A stretch of DNA of 8,985 nucleotides from Chlorobiota bacterium (GTDB lineage Bacteria > Bacteroidota > Bacteroidia > Flavobacteriales > Flavobacteriaceae), in the NCBI GenBank assembly GCA_013151975.1, contig JAADHG010000296.1, forward strand, positions 1 through 8,985. Reading direction: 5' to 3'. A model generated the notes under the pieces. It was not told where the DNA came from and did not search any database. It was given only the letters and a program-made list of their open reading frames with translations. Below, piece by piece: positions 1 to 6,190 of this stretch. The position numbers and the translations under genes were made by a program. Each line of letters begins with the position of its first letter. Position 1 is the stretch's first letter.

Positions 1-1
1 G

Positions 2-1102
2 CAAAAGAACACAATAAATATTTTATTTAAGAATATTTTTATTATAACCATAGGCCTGCTTTTATACTGTTTAGTTGGGTTTAACCTGATGTATCCAGGG
101 GAGTTTAACGGATTTCTTGGTTTTGCAGGATTTGGTTTGGATGCGCCATTGGTAAATGGCACACTTGATTTAGCTTACAATGAAGGCTATACCTACTGGA
201 CAGATTTCTTATTTCAAGGCATGTTTGCAGCAACAGCAGCGACAATCGTTTCAGGAGCAGTAGCCGAGCGTATGAAAATTGGACCTTTTATGATTTTTGC
301 AACTATATATGTCGGAATAATATATCCAATAGCAGGCTCTTGGAAATGGGGTGGTGGGTTCTTAGATAACTTAGAGACTCCATTTTATGACTTTGCTGGA
401 TCTACTTTGGTACACTCAGTTGGAGGCTGGGCTGCTCTAGTAGCCGTTTGTTTATTAGGAGCGCGTATTGGAAAATTTAAGAATGGGAAATTACAGGCTA
501 TACCAGGACATAATATTCCGTTGGCAACCGCAGGCGTTTTAATACTGTGGTTGGGGTGGTTTGGTTTTAATGGCGGTTCTGTACTTTCGGCAGACCCAGC
601 ATTAACATCTTTAGTTTTAGTGACCACGTGTTTAGCAGCAGCATCTGGAGGTGTGGTAGCCGCAGCAGTTTCATTTTTTAAGTTTAAAAATTTGGACTTA
701 ACCATGTTCTTAAATGGAATATTGGGAGGATTAGTTGGTATTACTGCTGGAGCAGACCAAATGAGTCCGACAGATGCCATTTTAATTGGTGCCATAGCAG
801 GAACTATAATTGTATTTGCTGTATCGTTAATTGATAAACTAAAATTAGATGATCCTGTTGGAGCCATTGCTGTGCATTTGGTGTGTGGTATTTGGGGGAC
901 ATTAGCTGTTGGTGTATTTGGCAAGTTAGCTGGAATGAACCAATTTGTTAGTCAATTGATTGGTGTAGCGTCTTATGCGGCAATTTGTATAACCTCATCT
1001 TTTGTTATTGTTTATATTATGAAGAAAACAGTTGGTATCAGAGTATCCGAGAAAGAAGAGTTAGAAGGTTTAGATACACATGAACATGGTATGAATGCTT
1101 AG
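2..1102 (+). CDS. amt: Ammonium transporter (Amt/MEP/Rh family), 5' end cut off by the window edge
   Basis: Inner-membrane channel that recruits ammonium and conducts NH3 into the cell for glutamine/glutamate synthesis. The first ATG in frame is at 89, but the frame is open back to base 2, and the extra 29 residues read as the family's first visible membrane helix (ending LLLYCLVGFNL before MYPG). ATG 89 is therefore internal and the true start lies left of the window. Counting from Met 89, the visible marks are: FQGMFAATAATIVSGAVAER at 42-61; D101 and H109 in DFAGSTLVHSVGG, matching the conserved Asp and first pore His of AmtB; LGWFGFNGGS at 155-164; and VHLVCGIWG with the second pore His, H263. 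The tail ends GLDTHEHGMNA, the usual Amt C-terminal signature that contacts PII proteins. No glnK/PII gene is visible, but one could lie upstream. The gene ends just before a strong terminator, so it is the last gene of its transcript. Confidence 0.95.
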   Translation, partial: QKNTINILFKNIFIITIGLLLYCLVGFNLMYPGEFNGFLGFAGFGLDAPLVNGTLDLAYNEGYTYWTDFLFQGMFAATAATIVSGAVAERMKIGPFMIFATIYVGIIYPIAGSWKWGGGFLDNLETPFYDFAGSTLVHSVGGWAALVAVCLLGARIGKFKNGKLQAIPGHNIPLATAGVLILWLGWFGFNGGSVLSADPALTSLVLVTTCLAAASGGVVAAAVSFFKFKNLDLTMFLNGILGGLVGITAGADQMSPTDAILIGAIAGTIIVFAVSLIDKLKLDDPVGAIAVHLVCGIWGTLAVGVFGKLAGMNQFVSQLIGVASYAAICITSSFVIVYIMKKTVGIRVSEKEELEGLDTHEHGMNA

Positions 1103-1148
1103 ATTTTAGATTAAATGAACATTAACCTATATTGAGTTTGAGTTAGTC

Positions 1149-1182
1149 AAAAAAACCTGAAGTTAAAACTTCAGGTTTTTTT
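1149..1182 (+). terminator. Intrinsic terminator after amt
   Basis: A-run, then a stem AACCTGAAGTT / AACTTCAGGTT closed by a very short A-rich loop around 1165-1166, then seven T (1176-1182). The stem is perfect over at least 11 bp and extends by A-T pairs on both sides. The A-run/T-run symmetry means it could also work on the minus strand, although the nearest minus-strand gene (ppc) ends almost 360 bp away. It separates amt from the small gene downstream. Confidence 0.9.
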
Positions 1183-1209
1183 AGATTATGTTATTTTGCA
1201 TGAAATGAT

Positions 1210-1217
1210 TAACTTTG
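1210..1217 (+). promoter_or_regulatory. Bacteroidota -7 box (TAACTTTG) for the small basic-protein gene
   Basis: TAACTTTG fits the Bacteroidota primary-sigma -7 consensus TAnnTTTG exactly and lies 35 bases before the ATG at 1253. Initiation would fall near 1223, giving a leader of about 30 bases. The expected -33 TTG/TTTG element at about 19-20 bases upstream is not clear there (that region is the terminator T-run). A TTTG at 1195-1198 is too close. Inference from consensus only. Confidence 0.4.
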
Positions 1218-1252
1218 AGGATATCAACAAATATTACTAAAAAATAAAGATT

Positions 1253-1375
1253 ATGGGTAGTAAATTCTTTGGAAATAAATCAGAGCAGCCATCTAAAAAA
1301 AAAGATAAACGTAAGTCTAGTAATAGTAATGTTAAAAGACAGTCAAGCGTTAAAAAAAGTGGAAGAGGAAGATAA
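1253..1375 (+). CDS. Small, strongly basic protein of unknown function (40 aa)
   Basis: An ATG-to-TAA frame of 40 codons. It starts MGSKFFGNKSEQPSKKKDKR and ends VKKSGRGR. Lys and Arg make up about a third of the residues, the middle is Ser/Asn-rich, and there is no hydrophobic segment, signal peptide or cysteine, so a soluble, largely disordered, probably nucleic-acid- or ribosome-associated protein is a reasonable guess, not a demonstrated role. Support for it being a gene: it sits alone between a terminator and the ppc 3' end, has a matching -7 box 35 bases upstream, has an A-rich leader as usual for this phylum, and its composition is biased in a way random AT-rich DNA would not give. From memory, short proteins with an MGxKFFGNK-like start and a GRGR-like end recur in Flavobacteriia; I cannot confirm this here. 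Confidence 0.6.
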   Translation: MGSKFFGNKSEQPSKKKDKRKSSNSNVKRQSSVKKSGRGR

Positions 1376-1538
1376 AATCTTGAATGAATATATGTTAACT
1401 GATTTTAAATACAATATATATAATTGAATTAATTCATATTAAGCCTTACACACCGACTAATTACAGCGTTTTACAGTTCTATAATGGTATTTGCTTAGTT
1501 GAGAATTAACCTATATAGATTTTAAGTTTGTAAAAAAA

Positions 1539-4124
1539 TTATGCAGAGTTTCTACTAGCATTAATATTTCCAAAGAGTGAACGCATTACAATTTTTTCGA
1601 ATATTTCAATCTGTTTTGCATCTTTGACTTCAGACTTTTCTAATTCCTGAATTTTTTTGAGAGCGTACTGTTGTATAGTTAAAAGCGGAAGCACAATAGA
1701 TTCACGAACCTTAATTGAAGCTTGTCCAGCAGGTTCGTTTTCCATTAATTGGCTATAGCCAGTCAGTTTTAAAAGCAATCTTTTTGTAGTAAGATATTCT
1801 TCATAAATGATGGTCCAAAAAGCACTGAACTCCTCATCTTCTGCCATGTATTTGGTTAAATCAAAAAACGATTTGGTTAAAGACATCATACTATTTTCTA
1901 ATAGCGTTTTAAAGAAATTAGAATTTTGATAGAGTTGCATTACTTTCTCCCATTCGTTAGTATCTTCATATTTTTTCAAAGCTGTTCCAACACCAAAAAA
2001 ACCAGGAACATTTTGTTTTAACTGACTCCAGGATCCAACAAAAGGAATGGCTCTTAGATCTGAAAAAATTAGCGTATCAGATTTTGATCGTTTGGATGGG
2101 CGACTTCCTATATTTGTTTTGGCATAATACTTTAAAGTGCTCATACGTTCCAAATATGGTATAAACATGGAATGGCCCTTAAAGTTTTGGTAAGCTTTAT
2201 AGCTAATTTCTGCCAGATTGTTCATAACCATTCTATTGTCTTGAGATAAACTTTGTTTGGTGTTTGTCAAACGGTTAGAAATTCCAGAACTAATTAACTG
2301 TTCTAAATTATATTGTGATGAATCTAAGGTTCCAAAATTTGAACTTATGGTTTGTCCTTGAATGGTTAATTGCACTTCTTTATCTTCAATTGTAGGCCCT
2401 AACGACGCATAAAATTGATGTGTCTTTCCTCCACCTCTAGCAGGAGGTCCTCCACGACCATCAAAAAACACAACACCAATATTGTGCTTTTTAGAAATCT
2501 CTGTTAATTGCTCTTTAGCTTTAAAAATTGCCCAATTCGCCATTAAATAGCCACCATCTTTAGTGCCATCGGAAAAGCCTAACATAATGGTTTGCTTGTT
2601 ATTTCTAGCATCTAAGTGTACTTTGTAAGCTTTGTTAGTATATAGCTCTTCCATGATTTGAGGTGCATTTTCAAGATCAGTAATAGTTTCGAATAATGGT
2701 ACAATATCTACAGTTAAATCATCATTAAAAGAGACAATCTTCAACATTGTAAACAGTTGCATTACATTTAATGCTGTTTGATTATTGCTAATAATATATC
2801 GGTTCGCACCACGTTCGCCATTACTATTTTGAATTTGTTTTACCACCTCAATAGTTTTTAAGGTGTTAATAACCATCTCATCTTCTAAAATAGACATATC
2901 TATACTACCTTTTATTGTAGATAAAATTACAATTTGCTCTTGTTGGGATAAGGTGTTATAGTTATCAGGAAATATATTACAGTTGTGTTTAATTGTAGAT
3001 TCTACCATAGCACTAAACACGTCATGATGTACACGACTATCCTGTCTAATGTCTAGTGTTGCAAAAAAGAAACCAAAAAGATGTACTTTATTTATTAAGT
3101 TATTTAGCTCATCAATATATAAGGATTGATGGTCGCTTATAATAACTTGTTTAATTGCTGATAATTCTGTTTTAAATTCGTCGAGTGTAATGTTCTTTTT
3201 GGTGTCCAAATTCACGCTACTTTGTAATATCTTATTCTCTAAAACACTTAGTTGTTCTGGAATATCTTTAAAAGTTAGTTTTCGTTTAAGCGCTCTAAGA
3301 TCTCTGTAATAATTTTTAAGAATGGTCTGTTTAAGTCTTTGTGCTACTTTTAAAGTTGTTTCTGGCATAACAAACGGATTTCCATCTCTATCGCCTCCTG
3401 GCCAAAATCCAATATTGATAATCTCGTTAGCAATCGCTTTTTCTTCAAAAATATTTTGTTGAATGTAATTATAGATACCACCAAAAGCATCATAAAATAC
3501 GTTTTCTAAATACCAAATAAGATTAACAGCTTCGTCATAAGGTGTTGGTTTTTTATGCTTAAAAAATGGTGTTTTTCCTAATTGCGCCAGTAAATTTGTA
3601 ATTGTATCTAAATCATTTTTTTTAATCGCATCGGTTAAATCTGTAATTATCCCTAAAACTGTTCCAGGATAAAACTGAGTAGGATGCGCTGTTAAAACGA
3701 TACGCACCTTAAATTCTTCTAAATACCGTTGTAGGTCTTCCAGTTTATTTTCAGAAAAGGCAGATTCTTTAAGACTCCTAAGTGTTCCAATACCATCCAT
3801 ATTATTCACAATAGGAAAAGCTGCATCTTCTATAGCATCAAACAAAACAACCTGTCTTTCTATATATTGAATAAATCGAAACAATAGGTTTATCTGACTT
3901 TTTGAAGAGCGTCTAGCTTGATACTTTTTAAAAAAGGTATCGACAATTGTTGTAGGGTTATCGCCGTTAGCAAATCCTTTTTTGCAAGTTTCATGAAACA
4001 ACGGAAGCAATACACCTGTTTTTGTAATAGTGTCGAAAGGCAATGTCATGAAAATACTATTGTATATCCGGTATTTAGATAATACGCTTTGTTTGAATCT
4101 GGTTAACTTTGGCTGTATAGACAT
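1539..4124 (-). CDS. ppc: Phosphoenolpyruvate carboxylase
   Basis: Cytoplasmic enzyme that carboxylates PEP with bicarbonate to oxaloacetate and phosphate, refilling the TCA cycle. The 861 aa fit the family (E. coli 883 aa). Landmarks in order: LTAHPTQ with catalytic His147; GGDRDGNP at 243-250; LDIRQDS at 357-363; GFSDGTKDGGY with Lys522 (E. coli Lys546); FDGRGGPPARGGG at 554-566 with Arg557 and Arg563 (E. coli Arg581, Arg587); IGSRPSKR at 672-679; LRAIPF at 690-695. Arg807 and Asn859 line up with the E. coli aspartate-inhibition residues Arg832 and Asn881, so feedback by aspartate may be kept. Two oddities: Asp555 stands where E. coli has His579, and the tail ends RNSA rather than RNTG. The start at 4124 is preferred because the N-terminus MSIQPKLTRF...SKYRIYNSIF resembles Flavobacteriia homologues as I recall them; the next Met is residue 26. 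A T-run follows the stop codon but I see no hairpin. Confidence 0.97.
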   Translation of the reverse strand: MSIQPKLTRFKQSVLSKYRIYNSIFMTLPFDTITKTGVLLPLFHETCKKGFANGDNPTTIVDTFFKKYQARRSSKSQINLLFRFIQYIERQVVLFDAIEDAAFPIVNNMDGIGTLRSLKESAFSENKLEDLQRYLEEFKVRIVLTAHPTQFYPGTVLGIITDLTDAIKKNDLDTITNLLAQLGKTPFFKHKKPTPYDEAVNLIWYLENVFYDAFGGIYNYIQQNIFEEKAIANEIINIGFWPGGDRDGNPFVMPETTLKVAQRLKQTILKNYYRDLRALKRKLTFKDIPEQLSVLENKILQSSVNLDTKKNITLDEFKTELSAIKQVIISDHQSLYIDELNNLINKVHLFGFFFATLDIRQDSRVHHDVFSAMVESTIKHNCNIFPDNYNTLSQQEQIVILSTIKGSIDMSILEDEMVINTLKTIEVVKQIQNSNGERGANRYIISNNQTALNVMQLFTMLKIVSFNDDLTVDIVPLFETITDLENAPQIMEELYTNKAYKVHLDARNNKQTIMLGFSDGTKDGGYLMANWAIFKAKEQLTEISKKHNIGVVFFDGRGGPPARGGGKTHQFYASLGPTIEDKEVQLTIQGQTISSNFGTLDSSQYNLEQLISSGISNRLTNTKQSLSQDNRMVMNNLAEISYKAYQNFKGHSMFIPYLERMSTLKYYAKTNIGSRPSKRSKSDTLIFSDLRAIPFVGSWSQLKQNVPGFFGVGTALKKYEDTNEWEKVMQLYQNSNFFKTLLENSMMSLTKSFFDLTKYMAEDEEFSAFWTIIYEEYLTTKRLLLKLTGYSQLMENEPAGQASIKVRESIVLPLLTIQQYALKKIQELEKSEVKDAKQIEIFEKIVMRSLFGNINASRNSA

Positions 4125-4323
4125 TATTTTTTATAGTAAATTAATATCTAAAAGTACTAAAGCAAACGCAATAGCACATATTATTGTTAGACTTTTGCGC
4201 TTATTTCAATAATGACAACTAATATTAATAAATCACGAAAAAAGAAGATGCAAATCCGTGTTTTTAATAATCACTACTTTGTTAAACTCACTAAACTTTA
4301 TTTTATAGTTATAATATTATATG
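4125..4323. other. Divergent ppc-metK intergenic region, promoter side
   Basis: About 200 very AT-rich bases between the ppc start codon and the metK -7 box. It should hold the ppc promoter on the minus strand, but I find no exact TAnnTTTG there; the nearest is TGCGTTTG (complement of 4163-4170), one mismatch, with no -33 partner at the right distance. On the plus strand TACTTTG (4275-4281) is one base short of consensus. A plus-strand frame covering 4030-4212 runs antisense into the ppc start and shows no protein-like features. No RNA gene or repeat is recognisable. Confidence 0.4.
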
Positions 4324-4331
4324 TACTTTTG
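4324..4331 (+). promoter_or_regulatory. Bacteroidota -7 box (TACTTTTG) for metK
   Basis: TACTTTTG is an exact match to TAnnTTTG. Transcription would begin around 4336-4339, only a few bases before the first riboswitch stem at 4345, giving a leader of about 107 bases. The -33 position (about 4301) is just T-rich, without a clean TTTG. An imperfect palindrome (CTTAT-A-ATAAG, 4335-4345, with flanking CC/GG) overlaps the predicted start site; it may be only chance in AT-rich DNA. Confidence 0.55.
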
Positions 4332-4344
4332 CCCCTTATAATAA

Positions 4345-4394
4345 GAGGAAAGATTTGACAGATTGCAACCTCAAAAAAATTGCTAAAGAACTGT
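4345..4394 (+). promoter_or_regulatory. SAM-II-type riboswitch aptamer in the metK leader
   Basis: The leader carries the conserved SAM-II (metA-type) elements in the right order. P1 is GAGG (4345-4348) with CCTC (4369-4372). Inside it come the U-rich strand GATTTGA (4352-4358) and ATTGCA (4362-4367). After P1 there is an A-rich linker and then GCTAAA (4382-4387). The H-type pseudoknot closes between ACAG (4358-4361) and CTGT (4391-4394), the third structural requirement of the class. SAM-II RNAs are known mainly from Alphaproteobacteria and also from Bacteroidota, upstream of methionine/SAM genes. Here it precedes the SAM synthetase gene, so high SAM would repress metK. P1 is short (4 bp). 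SAM-V shares the same core, so a SAM-II/SAM-V superfamily assignment is the safest reading. A covariance-model search (Rfam SAM_alpha, RF00521) would settle it. Confidence 0.82.
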
Positions 4395-4396
4395 GT

Positions 4397-4426
4397 AATC
4401 TTCCATTAGGGTTTTCGTCAAATCTT
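4397..4426 (+). promoter_or_regulatory. Candidate anti-aptamer / expression platform of the metK riboswitch
   Basis: Between the aptamer and the ATG at 4445 lies GTCAAATCTT (4417-4426), a perfect 10-base complement of AAGATTTGAC (4350-4359), which is the U-rich ligand-binding strand plus the 5' side of the pseudoknot. AATCTTCC (4397-4404) can also pair with GGAAAGATT (4347-4355) with one bulged A. Either pairing excludes the aptamer fold, as expected of a switch helix. No intrinsic terminator is visible before metK, so control at translation start is more likely than attenuation. Function is inferred; the complementarity is seen. Confidence 0.5.
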
Positions 4427-4444
4427 CAATATAAATTTAATACT

Positions 4445-5698
4445 ATGGCCTATTTGTTTACTTCGGAAAGTGTTTCTGAAGGACATCCCGATAAAGTAGC
4501 TGATCAAATTAGTGACGCTTTAATAGATAATTTTTTAGCCTTTGATAGCAATTCAAAAGTGGCTTGCGAAACCTTAGTAACTACTGGACAAGTTATACTT
4601 GCTGGAGAAGTAAAATCTAATACGTATTTAGACGTTCAAAAAATAGCTAGAGACACCATTAATAAAATTGGGTATACTAAAAGCGAATACATGTTTGATG
4701 GTAATTCTTGTGGTGTGTTTTCTGCAATTCACGAACAGTCTGATGATATTAATCGTGGTGTTGATAAAGATGATAAAGCACAACAAGGTGCTGGAGACCA
4801 AGGGATGATGTTTGGTTATGCCACACGCGAAACCGAAAATTATATGCCTTTGGCATTAGATTTAGCGCATAGAATCCTTATTGAACTTGCAAAATTGCGA
4901 AGAGAGCATAAAGACATTACTTATTTACGACCAGATTCTAAAAGCCAAGTGACTATTGAATATAGTGACGATAATATCCCGCAACGCATAGATGCAATTG
5001 TAGTTTCTACACAACATGACGATTTTGATGAAGATGACACCATGTTAGCAAAAATTAGAAAAGATATTATTGAGATACTAATTCCTAGAGTGGTTGCTAA
5101 ACTCCCTAAAAATATTAGAGCATTATTTAATGCTGATATTGCCTATCACATCAATCCAACAGGAAAATTTGTAATTGGTGGTCCACATGGAGATACTGGC
5201 CTTACAGGACGGAAAATTATAGTAGATACGTATGGTGGCAAAGGTGCTCATGGTGGTGGTGCTTTTTCTGGAAAAGATCCAAGCAAAGTAGATAGAAGTG
5301 CAGCGTATGCTACACGACATATTGCTAAAAACTTAGTCGCAGCAGGTATTTGTGATGAAATTTTAGTGCAGGTAAGTTATGCCATTGGTGTAGCCGAACC
5401 TATGGGGATTTTTGTAGATACCTATGGTACTTGTTCGTTTAATATGACTGATGGCGAAATATCTGAAAAAGTTTCTGAAATTTTTGATATGAGACCTGCA
5501 TACATTGAAGAGCGTTTAAAACTGCGACAACCAATGTATTTAGAAACTGCTGCTTACGGACATATGGGACGTAAAAATGAAGTGATTTCTAAAACGTTTA
5601 CGCAACCCAATGGTGACGCAAAAACAGTTGAAGTAGAACTCTTTACTTGGGAAAAACTGGACTATGTAGATAAAGTAAAAACTGCTTTTGGATTGTAA
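4445..5698 (+). CDS. metK: S-adenosylmethionine synthetase (methionine adenosyltransferase)
   Basis: Cytoplasmic enzyme making SAM from methionine and ATP, releasing phosphate and pyrophosphate. The ATG at 4445 gives 417 aa and begins MAYLFTSESVSEGHPDKVAD, the canonical family N-terminus with His14 and Asp16 at the ATP/metal site. Further marks: GAGDQGMMFGYA at 115-126; LRPDSKSQVT at 161-170; NPTGKF then the GGPHGDTGLTGRK segment from 245; GGKGAHGGGAFSGKD ending at 278 (P-loop-like ATP site); and KVDRSAAY at 281-288. It is about 30 residues longer than E. coli MetK (384 aa); the extra length appears to be internal, near 150-235. The frame is open upstream to a TTG at 4355, but that stretch is the riboswitch and has no homology-like content, so 4445 is the start. 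The leader RNA predicts feedback repression by the product. The gene appears to be transcribed alone, with no obvious terminator after it. Confidence 0.98.
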   Translation: MAYLFTSESVSEGHPDKVADQISDALIDNFLAFDSNSKVACETLVTTGQVILAGEVKSNTYLDVQKIARDTINKIGYTKSEYMFDGNSCGVFSAIHEQSDDINRGVDKDDKAQQGAGDQGMMFGYATRETENYMPLALDLAHRILIELAKLRREHKDITYLRPDSKSQVTIEYSDDNIPQRIDAIVVSTQHDDFDEDDTMLAKIRKDIIEILIPRVVAKLPKNIRALFNADIAYHINPTGKFVIGGPHGDTGLTGRKIIVDTYGGKGAHGGGAFSGKDPSKVDRSAAYATRHIAKNLVAAGICDEILVQVSYAIGVAEPMGIFVDTYGTCSFNMTDGEISEKVSEIFDMRPAYIEERLKLRQPMYLETAAYGHMGRKNEVISKTFTQPNGDAKTVEVELFTWEKLDYVDKVKTAFGL

Positions 5699-5749
5699 AA
5701 GATTTTGTGTCGTTTAAGAGGTAATCTCAAAAATACTCCTGATTTATCT

Positions 5750-5791
5750 TTCTGAACCCTGCACTGAGCTGAGTTGAAGTGAGTTTCAGAA
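5750..5791. repeat. Degraded intergenic palindromic repeat, unit 1
   Basis: TTCTGAA (5750-5756) and TTTCAGAA (5784-5791) form an imperfect inverted repeat. Its interior holds CTGAGCTGAGTTGAAG (5764-5779), close to CTGAGCGNAGTCGAAG, a short element I recall as dispersed in intergenic DNA of many Bacteroidota. The differences include a C-to-T change typical of decay. No protein frame passes through it. Confidence 0.5.
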
Positions 5792-5814
5792 TCTTATTCT
5801 TTTGATTTTTATAG

Positions 5815-5835
5815 ATCCTGAAATAAATTCAGGAT
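5815..5835. repeat. Intergenic hairpin repeat, unit 2
   Basis: A perfect 8-bp stem, ATCCTGAA / TTCAGGAT, with a 5-base loop ATAAA, followed by GACA. It resembles the dispersed CCTGAA...TTCAGGATGACA hairpins found between genes in flavobacteria. There is no T-run directly after it on the plus strand, so it is a poor intrinsic terminator for metK, though the hairpin could protect the metK 3' end. It lies 23 bases after unit 1 and carries the same CTGAA/TTCAG core, which suggests a composite element. Confidence 0.55.
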
Positions 5836-5885
5836 GACATGACTATATTATTGACTTTTCAAATAACCGCTTCTGTTTATTTTAC

Positions 5886-5916
5886 TTGACATTGTAAGAA
5901 AAAACAACTATTTTCG
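5886..5916 (+). promoter_or_regulatory. Promoter of the zinc-ribbon gene
   Basis: TTG within TTGACA (5886-5891) and TATTTTCG (5909-5916) are separated by 20 bases from TTG to TA, the usual Bacteroidota -33/-7 spacing. The -7 box differs from TAnnTTTG at one base (C for T). The start would lie near 5922, about 25 bases before the TTG codon at 5948. Confidence 0.45.
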
Positions 5917-5947
5917 TTTAACGGTTATAAAACATTAAAAGTAAATC

Positions 5948-6190
5948 TTGAATCTGTACGTAAAATGTCCAAATTGCAAACATGAGACTCGCTTCAAGTC
6001 TGATGCAGCAACACGTGTAGAATACGCAATGAAAAACGGAAAAATTAAAGAACTTAATTGTACTAACTGCAATAAAAACCATAGAATACAGATAAATAAA
6101 ATTTATGCAAAAGAATCAAAATTTGGCATATTTAATAGCAGGATTGATTTTTTCATTTGGCTCTTTATTTGTTATCCTTTTTTGGTTTAA
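5948..6190 (+). CDS. Zinc-ribbon protein, N-terminal half of an apparently frameshifted gene
   Basis: The frame opens at a TTG codon right after an in-frame TAA (5942-5944); no ATG is available before codon 28, so TTG must be the start if this is translated. The first 57 residues are protein-like: LYVKCPNC and NCTNCNK supply two CxxC knuckles (Cys7/10 and Cys38/41), a zinc-ribbon layout, with charged, soluble sequence between. After about residue 57 the frame turns into an out-of-frame reading of the membrane segment encoded in the next frame and stops at 6190, so the last 23 residues are probably not native. I recall Flavobacteriia proteins that begin like this (M-N-x-Y-x-K-C-P-x-C) and continue into two membrane helices. 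That continuation exists here, one base out of frame, starting near 6120. Function unknown. Treat this and the next entry as one broken gene. Confidence 0.6.
   Translation: MNLYVKCPNCKHETRFKSDAATRVEYAMKNGKIKELNCTNCNKNHRIQINKIYAKESKFGIFNSRIDFFIWLFICYPFLV

Noticed and set aside
385..924. 179-codon minus-strand open frame inside amt
   Set aside because: Antisense shadow of a conserved channel gene; composition is the complement of Amt helices, with no domain or signal of its own.
4030..4212. 60-codon plus-strand frame over the ppc start and upstream region
   Set aside because: Antisense to the conserved ppc N-terminus for half its length, with no promoter-like box or protein-like pattern.
4335..4348. 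Palindrome CTTAT-A-ATAAG at the presumed metK transcription start as an operator
   Set aside because: Very AT-rich with a one-base centre, and part of its right arm is the riboswitch P1 strand; chance is a sufficient explanation.
4355..4444. 30-residue N-terminal extension of metK from TTG 4355
   Set aside because: The MetK family starts at MAYLFTSESVSEG; the upstream 90 bases are occupied by the riboswitch and its linker.
5123..5320. Minus-strand frame inside metK
   Set aside because: Shadow of the conserved MetK ATP-binding segment.
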